Assembly (NCBI RefSeq): GCF_001411555.2
Contig: NC_049903.1
Span: 12,148,362 to 12,212,361, forward strand
Length of the DNA: 64,000 bases
Source: Juglans regia
Taxonomy: Eukaryota; Streptophyta; Magnoliopsida; Fagales; Juglandaceae
Direction of reading: 5' to 3'
Part shown: positions 26,871 through 38,900 of the stretch, piece after piece
Layout of the letters: each line of letters starts with the position of its first letter
How positions within the stretch are numbered: position 1 is the stretch's first letter
The notes under the pieces: generated by a model
Told to the model about the DNA's origin: nothing
Seen by the model: only the letters and a program-made list of their open reading frames with translations
The model's database searches: none
Program-made: the position numbers and the translations under genes

Positions 26871-28318
26871 ATTACATTCTTTTTTTCTTTTTTTTTTTCT
26901 GTTTTCCATTACTTGTCGAAATGATTAATGGGATGGAATGCCTAAATTCTTTTATATTGTATTTTGGAATGAGTTTTTAAGGCACTTGGGCTTTGAAGAA
27001 TGTGAAATCTTTCTATTCTCATTATTTCTGTACTCAAATGTTGGAGACCAGCATTTAAATCTTTTTACCCCCACCAAATTAGGAAGGAAATATGTTTTCC
27101 AAAAATACCATAACAAATCATACTTCTAAAATGATGGACATTATCCTACTGCAGAATAAGCACATATATATATTTTGTCGGGGTACCTCTCCAAGGCAGG
27201 GCTTGGGACCCATCCCTACAGAGTAAACCCCGGTCCCGTGTACCGAGCTGGAAAATTTCTCTACACAAAACTAGTTAAATCGTTGACTTTTCACCATAGG
27301 GTTTGGCCCCAAAGCATTATTTGCACTCATGAGGTGTTGAATCTTGAACTTTAAAGGGAGTGATACCCAAGACCAAGACCTTCACCACTTGGGACAACGC
27401 CTTGGGGTTAGAATAAGCATATATTAAAACTAAAAGAAAGAGAGAAATAGACAAAAATCATACGGGTTATTTTTAAATTATTTAATGGATAAAGTATTGT
27501 AGCTATTTCATCCAATCTTTTGCCTTACGATCTGATCGTTACAGTATAAGATGATATATAATTAAGGTATGTTGAGGACAAGGAGTCTCTTTAAGGATTC
27601 CGATGAAAAACTTCTCCACAACTTTATATGCAACGACCATTATGCATGGAGAAACTTTAGATGATAAACATTCTAAGAGAACAGACAAGGTCTTTTATGC
27701 AACTATTTGTCCTTAAAACCAACCCTCGGAAAGCGAAGAATGAGAGCTAAAAAAAAATCTAAATGGTTCATATTCCTAATCTCGTTTGCCTTGCTATTGC
27801 TGTTGCTCTTCTTAGTCATTTTGCTTTCACAGAATGTACTATTCGCTATGACTCAGTTTACTTTCTTATACAGAAGCAACCTTTAGGGGAAGCCAAATAA
27901 TGGATTTCTACACTTTGAATTCTTGTCTGAAGCATCTTATTAAGACCACAAAGGAATTCACCTCAAGTGAATCTAGTATACACGTTGCGAATTCAAATTA
28001 ATTTTTCGTTTCTGAGCACAACTTCAGACACGAAAAATAAGTGAGGAATAAACAATAGGTTTAAAGTGAACGCCACACCAAAAATAACCAACTCTCACTT
28101 TCTAGGACCCAATTAAGATTCATTCTAGTGCTTTAAGGCAACTGCCTATTGAACAGGATTGAGTGTATATTAAACATTTTTCTAGTTTGCTAGGCATATT
28201 CTTTCATCAAAGTTCAATAAGCTCGAGAGTATAATAGCAAACATATATCTGCCGGAAGAAAGAAAGAAGTCAGAAAAAGTACTCTGCCTATGTCGTGTTC
28301 TGAGATTCAACTTTGAAG
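26871..28318. other. Convergent intergenic region between AG-peptide and At2g34460-like genes
   Basis: Apart from the reverse SINE at 27170-27410, no gene or clear repeat is seen. The last few hundred bases before 28319 are the 3' flank of the minus-strand gene and contain its 3' UTR. Confidence 0.5.
27170..27410 (-). mobile_element. tRNA-derived SINE, reverse orientation
   Basis: On the minus strand the element starts TAACCCCAAGGCGTTGTCCC, followed by CAAGTGGTGAAGG (A box) and AGTTCAAGATTC (B-box-like), and ends near TACCCCGACAAAATA. Near-identical flanks, GAATAAGCA(C)ATAT, at about 27154-27169 and 27411-27425 look like the target duplication. Confidence 0.8.
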
Positions 28319-31300
28319 TCACCGCTGCTTAATGGACCTAAAAAGATCTTCATATGAACGCTTAGGAGCATCAGCTCGGGAAACTATCTCTACAACCTTA
28401 TAAGATGCTTCAGGATGGACTAATGCCTCAACAGCAACTTCTGCAACCTGATCTCTGGATATGGTACCTTCATAAAGAGTGTCCTACAAAGAAGGGGAGA
28501 AAGCGAGAGAGAGAGCAAAGAAAAGAAACAACTGAGTTCTTAGTATTTGACATGGTAGATTTTTTTTTATAAGCAATGTATTTGAACGCCTGGTAGAGAA
28601 AATGTTGAAGTTTAGCAAAGTACTCTTTCATTTACCTCTGGCTCCATTAAAATATTTCCTGCCGGGGGTTCATTTCTCAGCCCACCAGGCCTTATTATAG
28701 TGTAGTTTATACCCGATTTCCTGATATATTGTTCAGCCTGAAGCTTTGCAATTAAGGTAAGTCCAAAAACATTGAGAAAGATGTAAGCTGGATTCAGTAT
28801 CTGTCCCATTGCAGCTCCATTGACTAAAATGGAACTGATAAGTATGAATCTGTTGACACCTAGTTTACGGCACGCTTCAACAAGGTTTACAGTGCCAAAA
28901 TTATCAACCTGCAACATCATATTTTTCAGACAATAATACTCATATTACAAAAGAGCACCAGAAAAGAAACAGGGCATATGCAACACAAGGACCATCACCA
29001 AAGGCTCATGAAAGACTTCACAAAAATGTACAAATGACGGTTGAATTCTTAGATTCCTATTCTATATTCACATAGGCTTAGCTCAGAACCCCCACAGCTT
29101 GACCACTATCTTATTAATCTACTAGTCAACTGAATCAATAAAATGAACTTAGATTCCTTTGTGTTCTACCCTTTATCTACTTGGACAAAATACAAGTGCC
29201 TTTGTCAGCATTGTTTGGGATAACACTGGATCTAATCGGATACAAAAATCTTTCAGTAAACTGTGATGCCGGTGAAGAAACTAAAATATCTATGCAGTTC
29301 AAACTCAACATGAAAGCAGAAAGTAACACACGAAATATTATTAGCCTATCGGTCCATGATTAGTGACAACAATATAGTGTCATACAAGCTAAGTAAAAAA
29401 TTAATTCTTTCTTTTAGGTATTTTGAATGAGAATTTAAAATTGAGGTGAATAAGTGGGTTGAACGTCCGTGGGTTGAATGAGGCAAAAAAGCGGCTTCAC
29501 ATAAAAAACTTGTTGCGAGAATGGAGGGTGGATATAGTTTGTTTACAAGAAACTAAATTGAAAAGTGTTTCTCGAAGTCTAATACGTAGTATTTGGAGTT
29601 GCATTTATGCGGATTGGATTTATCTAGCCTCGAATGGGGCTTCGGGTGGAATCATGGTGATGTGGGATAAAAGAGTTGTGGAGAAAATTGAGGAATTTGT
29701 GGGGGAGTATACAGTAGCATGTTCTTTTAAGAGCGTGGCAGATAACTTGTGTGGGCTTTTGCAGGTTTATACGGTCCAAATGTAGACAACGATAGATGTT
29801 TCTTATGGGAGGAACTCGCTGGGCTACATAGCTGGTGGGAGCTTCCTTGGTGTATAGGAGGGGATTTTAACGTAATCAGATTTCCTAGTGAACGATCGGG
29901 AGAGAGTAGGCTATGCCCATCAATGACAAAGTTCTCAGACTGTATCTTTGATTTGAACTTGCTGGATATTTCTCTGCTAGGGGGCTCCTTCACTTGGTCG
30001 AATAATCAGACATGGTCACGGCTAGACAGATTCCTAATTTCACCGGAATGGGAGGTGCACTATCCGGAAGTGTGCCAAAAGAGGCTGCCACATCTTTGCT
30101 CGGACCATTTTCCTATTATGTTGGATTGTGGTGGCATTCGAAGCGGGAGTCGATACTTTAAGTTTGAAAACATGTGGTTGAAAAGTGAAGGCTTTGTGGA
30201 TAGGGTTAGGCAATGGTGGTCTTCTTAGCAATTACATGGTAATCCCTCATACATCCTAACTTGTAAGCTAAAAGCTTTGAAAAATGACCTTAAGCTTTGG
30301 AATTCACAATCCTTTGGAGATATTGGGGAGCAAAAAAAATCTATGGTGGAGGAATTACAACAGTTTGAGCAGTTATTGGAGGCTAGAGCCCTTACATCAG
30401 ATGAGATATTGTGCAAGTCAGAAGTGGTTGCAGAATTAGAAAAAATACTATCACTAGAGGAAATTTCTTGGCGCCAGACGTCGAGAGTTTTGTGGCTGAA
30501 GGAAGGGGACCGGAGTACTAAGTTCTTTCATAGAGTTGCTAACTCTCATAGAAGAACTAATACCATTGATATGCTAAACATTAATGGTATGAAATGTAAG
30601 GAGGCCCCTATGATTCGTGACCATGTGGTGGACTTCTATGAGCAACTGTTAACAGAGCGTGTGGGATGGAGGCCAAAGCTGGATGGTCTTGTTTTTTACA
30701 CTATTAGGCCTCAGGAAGCCTCTTGGTTAGAGAGGCCTTTTGAGGAGAGGGAAGTGTATGATGTAGTCAGACGTATGAGTAAAGATAAAGCTCCTGGTCT
30801 AAATGGTTTCTCAATGGGTTTCTTCCAATCTTGCTGGGAGGTGGTGAAAGTGGACATTATAAATGTGTTTCAGGAAGTATTCTTGGTTGGAAAGTTTGAG
30901 AAAAGCCATAATGCTAGTTTTATAGCGTTGATTCCAAAGAAGACGGGAGCGGTGGAGGTAAAGGATTTTCGACCCATTAGCCTTGTGAATGGGGTGTATA
31001 AAATTATATCCAAGGTCCTTACTAACAAACTGGGGGCGGTTTTGAGCAAGATTATTTCGAAACCACAAAATGCATTTGTTAAGGGGCGGCAAATTTTGGA
31101 TTCAGTCCTTATAGCGAATGAGGGCCTGGACAGGAGATTAAAGACTGGCTTCACAGATATTATTTGTAAGTTAAATATGGAAAAAGCATATGACCATGTC
31201 AATTGGGACTTCCTGCTGTATTGGTTGGGGAGGTGTGGCTTCAGGCTTAGGTGGCGTAATTGGATTAGTTGGTGCATATCCACAGCCAGATACTCAGTAT

Positions 31301-34300
31301 TGATTAAAGGCTGCCCTACCGGTTTCTTCCGTAGCTCTCGAGGTCTAAGGCAAGGAGATCCGTCCCCACTTCTCTTTGTTTTTATTATGGAGGCCTCGAG
31401 TAGGATGACATCGGCGGCGGTTATGCACGGGTTTGTGACTGGATTTACGATTGGTGATCCCAATAGGGGTATTATTACTTTGTCTCATTTACTTTTTGCA
31501 GATGATACACTCATATTCTGTGAGACGGATCAAAACCAGTTGAGGGCTTTGAAGGCTTTGTTACTATGCTTTGAAGCAACGTCAGGCTTGAAAGTGAACT
31601 TTGACAAGTCAGAGTTAGTGCCAGTGGGGAACGTGAGTAATACTAGGCAGTTAGCTAGTATTCTTGGATGTAAGGTAGCCTCTCTTCCGATCACCTATCT
31701 AGGATTGCCGTTGGGGGCTGCAGCAAGGGCCTCATCCATATGGGATTCAGTCATAGAGAAGATAGGACGGAAATTGACAGGGTGGAAAAAATTGTACTTG
31801 TCGAAAGGTGGCCGTTTGACTCTTATCAAGAGTATCCTTTCTAACCTACCTACATACTTTTTATCTTTGTTTCAGTTGTCCGCCAGGGTAGCGGCTCAGA
31901 TTGATAAACTGTACCGTGACTTCTTATGGGGTGGGCTAGGGGATGAATTCAAATTTCACCTGGTCAGCTGGGATAAGGTGTGTACACCAATCTCGTTTGG
32001 TGGTTTGGGTATCAAAAACCTGAGAATTTTCAATCAGGCCCTGCTTGGGAAGTGGTTATGGAGGTATAATAACGAGACAGAAGCCTTATGGAAGCTGGTG
32101 ATTGACTGTAAATATGGAAGCATGTGGGGGGGATGGTGTACTGAAGAGATGTACGGGCCTAGAGGTGTGGGAGTTCGGAAACACATTAGGAAGGGGTGGG
32201 GGGATTTTAGTAGCCTTTCTAAATTGGTGTTGGGGAGGGGTTCTCACATTAAGTTTTGGAAGGACATATGGTGTGGAAATGAGGCCCTAAAGGACACATT
32301 TCCAGCTATTTTTCAATTGGCATGTAACCAGGAAGTTTCAATAGAGGACCTTATGCTTCTAACAAGGGACCAAGTTCAGTGGAATGTCACATTTAATAGA
32401 TCGGCGCAAGACTGGGAAGTGGACACCTTTGAGGCGTTTTTCAGCTTACTTTATTCCATGAAGCCGAATGGACAGCAAGTCGATAGGCTGTGGTGGACGC
32501 CTACGGGTAAGGGCATTTTCTAAGTTCGATCCTTTTATAAGTCCCTTTTCCAAGTTGCCAAAATCCCGTTCCCATGGAGGAGAATCTGGAGAAATAAGGC
32601 GCATCTGAAAGCGATCTTCTTTACTTGGACAGCAGCGTTAGGGAAGATTTTGACTATCGACAATCTGAGGAAGCGCCGTTTAGTCATTCTAGACTAGTGT
32701 TGCATGTGCAAGAGAGCTGGCGAGACAGTGGATCACCTTTTGCTACACTGTGTGACTACTAGAGCCTTGTGGGTTGAAGTATTTAGCCGGATAGAGTTAG
32801 CCGTTGTTATGCCTGCAACGGTGGTAGATCTATTGGCCAGCTGGACACTTTCGAGAGGGGCGCAACAAATCAAGGCGGTGTGGAATATGATCCTGATTTG
32901 TATTATGTGGTGTATATGACAAGAGCGCAATGATCGGACTTTCGAAAACAAATAGTGGTCTTTAGAGGAATTTAGAACATTTTTTTTCCGTACTTTATTT
33001 CTATGGGCCATTGCTTTAGATTTTAATGGCCTGAATTTTCATGACTTTCTAGTTTCTCTTACTTCGACCTAGATAGGTCTTATCTCTTGTATACCAACTA
33101 GGCTTTGCCTATCTTTATTAATATATCTTTGATTACTTATCAAAAATAAAAAGAATGAGAATTTACAAGAGCTGTTTATAATTTAACATAGACGAGCAGC
33201 TTCCATATGATTACAGATAAGTTGGGCATTAATATGAACAATGGATCAATGTACTGCGGAATTGGCTACAAAAATTCATATGAGGATAGATATATAAGTT
33301 GAATAGGCACAAAATGGACTGACCTTCCATGGAGCAAACAAATCCCACCCCGGCCGAAAGCCAGTTGCACATATCACAGCTTCTGAATCATCACCAATAG
33401 CTTCTGATAGCTTCTCTGAACCCTCCGTTACATCCGCTTTCACCTGAAAAACAGAAAACCCATAACACGTATCTCGAGAAACTTAGACAAACTCAATAAA
33501 AATAAAAATAAAAACCAGTTAAATTTTCATACAGACAGTATGGGCTCGTTTGTTTTCAGAGATGAAATGAGATGAGATGAGTTGAGATTAAAGTTAAAAA
33601 GTTGAATAAAATATTGTTAGAATATATTTTTTAATATTATTGTTGTTTTGAGATTTGAAAAAATTGAATTGTTTATTTTATTTTATGTGGAGATTTGAAA
33701 AAGTTGTAATGATGAGATGAGATGAGATGTTTTTAAAAAACAAACAAGGCCTAAGTCTTGCACTTCAAACATCCGAGAAAACTAACAATTTGAAGGGCCG
33801 GGTTGTCATGGGAAAGCATATTTTTGGCCTTTTCCAAGTCACGAACCCCGGCTTTAACCTGAAAACCCTTTGCCAGCAGCTGCTCGACAATTCTCTTCCC
33901 AGTACTTCCGGTTGCTCCAGCAACAAAGATTTTCTTCTTTACAATCTCATTGGCTCCTGAATTCTCTGCCACTTCTTCTGTAATCTCACTTCCTTCCATC
34001 TAACAGAAATGGTTGGCACGCATAGCAATATTGTCAAGTTATGAGAAGCAATAGTCTATTTTTCTGTGAACCCATTTTATCCCACCGTTTGGAAACTGAG
34101 AAACCATAGGAAAATAAAACGAGAGAAAAAAAAAAAAAAACCCAATACCAAAAATTTCTTTTACTTTTCCTAGACAATCAAAGAGCGGATTGCTGTCTTT
34201 GCGTGCGTGCGTGCGTGCGTGCGTTACCTTTGTGGAACAGAGGATGGAGAGAGGCTTGGACTTGGGGATGGTGAAGAAGGGAAGGGAAGAGAGGAGTTTG

Positions 34301-34365
34301 TTGGAGTGTGGAGTCCAGAGACAGAGAGGTGAGGTCCTGAGAATCAGAGGAGAAATAGTGGCCAT
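28319..34365 (-). CDS. Plastid NAD(P)-binding protein, At2g34460-like (atypical SDR)
   Basis: Five exons on the minus strand, 34228-34365, 33787-33999, 33324-33443, 28636-28908 and 28319-28483, give 302 residues. Residues 1-46 are Ser/Leu-rich, as in a chloroplast transit peptide. A Rossmann nucleotide-binding motif GATGSTG is at 74-80. Later blocks [28 protein letters not shown] and [16 protein letters not shown] are hallmarks of the plant At2g34460 protein, an extended/atypical short-chain dehydrogenase-like family found with plastid plastoglobules. Its substrate is not known to me. Intron 3 (28909-33323) is 4.4 kb because it contains an antisense LINE and a MITE. Splice sites are intact, so the gene looks functional. 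The exon 1 donor abuts a (GCGT)n microsatellite. Confidence 0.93.
29438..33152 (+). mobile_element. L1-type LINE, antisense in intron 3 of the At2g34460-like gene
   Basis: A perfect 13-bp target duplication, GAATGAGAATTTA, flanks it (29425-29437, 33153-33165). It is 5'-truncated and starts at ORF2. An APE endonuclease ([32 protein letters not shown]) is broken by a frameshift near 29755 and a stop at 30226. Reverse transcriptase (30277-32523) has [17 protein letters not shown] and the motif FADDTLIF. The zf-RVT tail ([31 protein letters not shown]) continues after stops at 32521 and 32695. The motif A aspartate is replaced (KLNMEKAYD instead of the usual LDMEKAYD). The tail is CTTATCAAAAATAAAAA. 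Non-autonomous now. Confidence 0.97.
33541..33752. mobile_element. AT-rich MITE with GATGAGATGAG edges, intron 3
   Basis: The left end GGGCTCGTTTGTTTTCAGAGA and the inverted right end (AAAACAAACAAGGCCT) form short inverted ends. Inside, both edges carry GATGAGATGAG runs around AAGTTGAATAAAATATTGTT and AAAAAGTTGTAATGATG. This is the best-preserved copy of a family repeated at least eight times in the window. Confidence 0.7.
34201..34224. repeat. (GCGT)6 microsatellite next to a splice donor
   Basis: Six GCGT units lie in intron 1 of the At2g34460-like gene. On the minus strand the donor reads G|GTAACGCACGCACG, so the repeat begins three bases after the donor GT and occupies most of the +4 to +27 region. 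Confidence 0.9.
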
Positions 34366-35081
34366 TGCTATCTCTGAGCTTTCTCATTACATGTTCAGAA
34401 CCAAGGCAAACCCCGCCACTGATTTCTTTCTCAATCCACTAATAGCCTCTCTCTCTCCGCCACGTGCTCAACCCTTCTATTACCCTCCGACTTCTCGTCT
34501 CTTAACGCTTCTAATTAGATATCACGAAACGACATTTGCAACTATTAAGTAAACGTTAAAAATAAAAAAATAAAAAAAATTAAAATTAAAATGACTCATA
34601 CAATCTTCAAATAAGAACTACAGTCTATATAATTATATTTAAAAAAATTCAAATTTTAATAATATCTTTTTTAAAATTATATTTTTTCTCTTTTTATCTT
34701 CATTCATCAATAGAACTACACACATTGATTAGACCCTATTGAAATTGAGAGATGAGATAAGTTGAAATAATTTATGAATATTAATAAAATTTGTGAATTA
34801 AAATTTGTGAATAATATAGTGAGATGAGGTGAGATCAACTCTCATTCAAACCGGCTCAAATTCAGCTATTGGCAATAGAGTACGAAGACCTGCCTCAATT
34901 TCAGCTAAAATGGAAACAAGTTGATATGATGTTCCAAAATATTCATCCGAAATAATTTCCTTGTAATTTTCACTTTCATAGCGATTCTTCTACCATCAGA
35001 ATTTCATCCATCTCCATTCATTCATTCTTCTCCAAATTTCTCCGGTTCACGCATAATGACAATGATCTTACATTATACACG

Positions 35082-35122
<41 letters not shown>

Positions 35123-35902
35123 ATAACAATGTTCGGATATGTAATCCATATACAAGTCATTGAGTATGTTATTGATCTGTCTTGATGAGCATGGACCACA
35201 AACGACACAGCAGAGTTTATATCTAAATTAAAAATGACATGCAATCATGCTCAACTGTGTTCTTTGGTCACCAACAATGACTCACGCACACACACGGGTA
35301 TATTAAATGCCCTAAGAACACAAAATTAAATGCTTCCATTCCATAAGAGAATTGCCAAAATTCCGTAAACAACGAAAACAGTACCAAAAGAACAAAGACC
35401 TGTAGTAATCAGCTCAAGTCTTACATGAGGGCAAAGTTAAGATACATTTTAATCAGCTCCATGACCACCATCGATATCAGCCGCTGTATCCAAAGAGAGA
35501 ACACTAAGCTGGGCTTCAAATATTTAGCAACTATCTGCACCTGGTCGGAAGCTGTCCCTGTCAGCCCATTTTGTGAACCTCTCTAGTCATCTACATTCCG
35601 ATCAATGAGCCAGAAAGATGGTAAGAATCATGTCATAAAGCAAAAGGCCTTCGACAATCTCTCCCTCTCCCTCTTCTATCCATGACACAATTTAAAACTG
35701 AAAATAGATGGAATAGTTCCAAGTAAAGATGTCACAAAGTAATCGGAGCTAGAATTCAACTCATAACTATCACTAAATTAACAACTACAAGTGGCACAAG
35801 CATGACGTTGACTCCAGAAAGTGTAAGCGCCTCACTAACAAACAAGCAAACTCCTGAAAAGCAAGACTCATCTCCTACAAGAAATCCAGAATGGCCGGAT
35901 GA
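34366..35902. other. Intergenic: At2g34460-like promoter and KASI 3' UTR
   Basis: No gene. A diverged AT-rich MITE lies near 34740-34850, and a (GA)n run of about 34 bp at 35087-35120. About 35400-35902 is probably the KASI 3' UTR and downstream flank. Confidence 0.5.
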
Positions 35903-38900
35903 TCAAGGTTTGAATGCAGAAAAGGCCACGACTGAGTTGTGTCCACCGAATCCAAATGAATTTGAAATGGCTGAAATCATACGACATTGATGAGTAATTA
36001 AATCTTGGATGCTGGGCATCACAAGCAATTGCAAATGAAAATGGCGTGGTGTACAATGGGCATCTTACCAACATTCACTTCATGCTGCTGCTTTTTATTT
36101 GCGACGGTGTCGAAGTCAACTGAAGGCTCTGGATTCTGCGTCCATTGAAGAGAACATGTCACTCATCATAATAACATTATCCTAATCTTTAAAAAACTGA
36201 TTAAATTGAAACTTAATTACTACTTTATTTAGTCTAAAAAAATAGACCAAAAGAAAGTAAAAATTCAAAACCATAAGATTCGAGTTTACTTTAAAAAATA
36301 TATAAAAAATCAACTCTCATGTGATTGTGGTCTGTACCATGGCTCCCAACAGCAAAGACACATAATTTGTTTTTTTTTTTTTTTTTTTTTAATTGGCATC
36401 AAAAACACATAATTTGTAATGTTAGGTAATAATATTAAAAATAAAATAAAACCTCAGCCCAATTAGTTGTCTGCAGTGACTAGTGGAGAATAATGTTCAC
36501 AACTTCCTGTTACATTCAGTGCTATATGATGGCATTAACCATATATTCCATCTCCATCACTTATTCCCAGTCTAATATCTAAGATGAAATAATAGGATCA
36601 ATTGAACAAATCGGTATAAGAATCAAAACTGGCTAATGTTATGAAGTGTACTGTATGTGTGCTTCACAAGTTTTCTTTCTTTCTTCCCCCCCTTTTTTTT
36701 TTTTAAATAGGAATCTGTGTTACACTAGTTAATTCTAATTTGCATTCTACAAAGCAAGTGTCAACTAGAAAGTAGCACATACAAATTGATTTATGGTAGG
36801 ATGCAGCCATCCAGTGGTTATGGCTTTCACAGTCGCGATGGCTTCCAAACCTCCAGCGGCACCAAGGCAATGTCCGATCATTGACTACAACAGAATGAAG
36901 ACAAGAACAAAACAAGATGAGACAAGTGGAACCAGGATACCTAGTTTTTTTTTTTTTTTTTTTTGGGGGGGGGGGGACTAAAAAAATTTTTTAATGAGGG
37001 GGCAAAAGTCAATGTTTAGAGTCTACTTTATAAAACAAACCTTAAAAATATGAAATTTAAAGTGAGTTTGTCAAATACCTAGTTCTACCACTGCATATGA
37101 CCGGCTTAAATTTGAAAGAAGAGAAAGTAAAGCATTCACTTGGGGAAAGATTACCTTAGTGGCATTAATTTTGATCTCTGAAGTATTCTTGAAAACCTTT
37201 TTTACAGCATTTATCTCAGCCAGGTCACCAGCAAGAGTGGAAGTTGCATGCGCATTTATGTAATTAACCTGGAAAATGGGGAAAAACTATTTTAATTCTC
37301 CTTCTTTAGTTTATTTACTAGTACTGTCATTCAGAAATAATTGTAGCCACAGATATTAATTACAGGCCAAACATTGATTTTTATAAAAAAATTAATTTAC
37401 AAACCCAGCACTTAATATTATCTGTCCATTCCACCTCATTCACCAGATATGACTGGAAATAATTGGTTCCTGACAGTAACAGCCCAATCTCTCAGACTTA
37501 CAAAATTGACAGCCCTTTACAGCACTTAACCATCACCTCAACAGAACAAAACTTTAGAGCCTTTCTCTTGGTTCATCTACAAAGATGTTTTACACCATTG
37601 TACTCTATCTATGGCCATCCTCATGCCACTTCAAAGCAATACTGTTCCTTCCTGGGTTCCCTTCTCCATGCAACACCGTCAGTTTAATTTATATTAACTC
37701 ACTAAAGCACTAACGAATTATTAGTTCTAGTCACGGAGACCAAACTTTAACAATCTAAATTTCTGACAATGGTGCTTATTTTCTCACAGATGGATGTGTT
37801 TTAAGTCCTTTCTGCCTTGCCACCACCTTTTTCCAACATGTTTATTTAGACTGCTCACTTCACAGACATGTTTCCTGACTGTCCGGCATCCTCTACTGGT
37901 TCACCGCAGAGGACTTGCAGTCTTCTAAAAATGTCAATGAATTTCTACTTTGAATCATTACACATGCACCAATCATAATCTTCTCCAAAAGCATCCCTAC
38001 ACTTCATCTATCCTCTTTTAGCCTATGGCAACATCAGAGTCAGGTCCTCACAGGCCCAATAGTCAAACCAAAGTAACTCAAATGGTCACTCCTGAGTATT
38101 AACTAGTCCATAAACATCACTCTCAAAAACCCCTAATACCTAAAAATAGAGCACCATACAGTAAAAAGATTGCCTACAAGGGAAAAATGACAATACCTCC
38201 TCAGGTGACACGCCGGCATCTTCAAGGCTGCTCTCAATGCATGAAGACACACCAAGTCCATCTGCTCTTGGATCAGTCATATGATGAGCATCACAGTTAA
38301 CAGCACCTCCCAAGTACTCAGCAATAATTGGTGCACCTCGCTTCATTGCATGTTCTAAGCTCTCCATTATCTGTAATGGAAATCTCAGTCTTACACTAAT
38401 AATCATATCAATTCATGAAGCAAAATTACATGTCATTACAACCATAACACTTAAAACTGTTCAAAGAGAGACTGGAACTCATACAAAGCAAGCTTATTGA
38501 CATTTAATCAAACAAGCAAACTGTTCAAAGCTGAGGAAAAAATACACATGTAACTTCTAATTGGAAACTCATAGAGCAGGCCATCGTCTACACTAATTAC
38601 CAAGGAGGCCCTGTAATTATTTTTCTGATTACACCTTTGTCTGTTACAAATTTTATAGAAACGACCAAATCACAATGGTTGGTTGGCATTCCAAAACTCC
38701 ATTGGATTCCTGTATAGGTTAAGTATGAAAGCAGACCCAAAAGGTGAAAGTAGTCAACTAGTCAATGTAACTTTGGCCTTTTGTTATTTATGTCAAGCAA
38801 GCTTACATCCTTTTTACACAACTAACATAAAAAGAGGTAGGCTTACCAATACTCCAGCTCCTTCACCCATGACAAAACCATCTCGATCTTTGTCCCATGG

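Noticed and set aside
28550..28610. A further tiny LINE-tail insertion in intron 4 of the At2g34460-like gene
   Set aside because: Poly(T)-ATAAGCAATG is present, but the flanking repeats (TATTTGACATGGTAGA / TATTTGAACGCCTGGTAGA) differ by an indel, so it is not reported as proven.
30870..31463. 197-codon minus-strand frame inside the LINE
   Set aside because: Antisense of the reverse transcriptase reading frame; no matching family.
35083..35120. Possible CRISPR-like or satellite array
   Set aside because: It is only a (GA)n microsatellite; CRISPR arrays are not expected in a plant nuclear genome and none is present.
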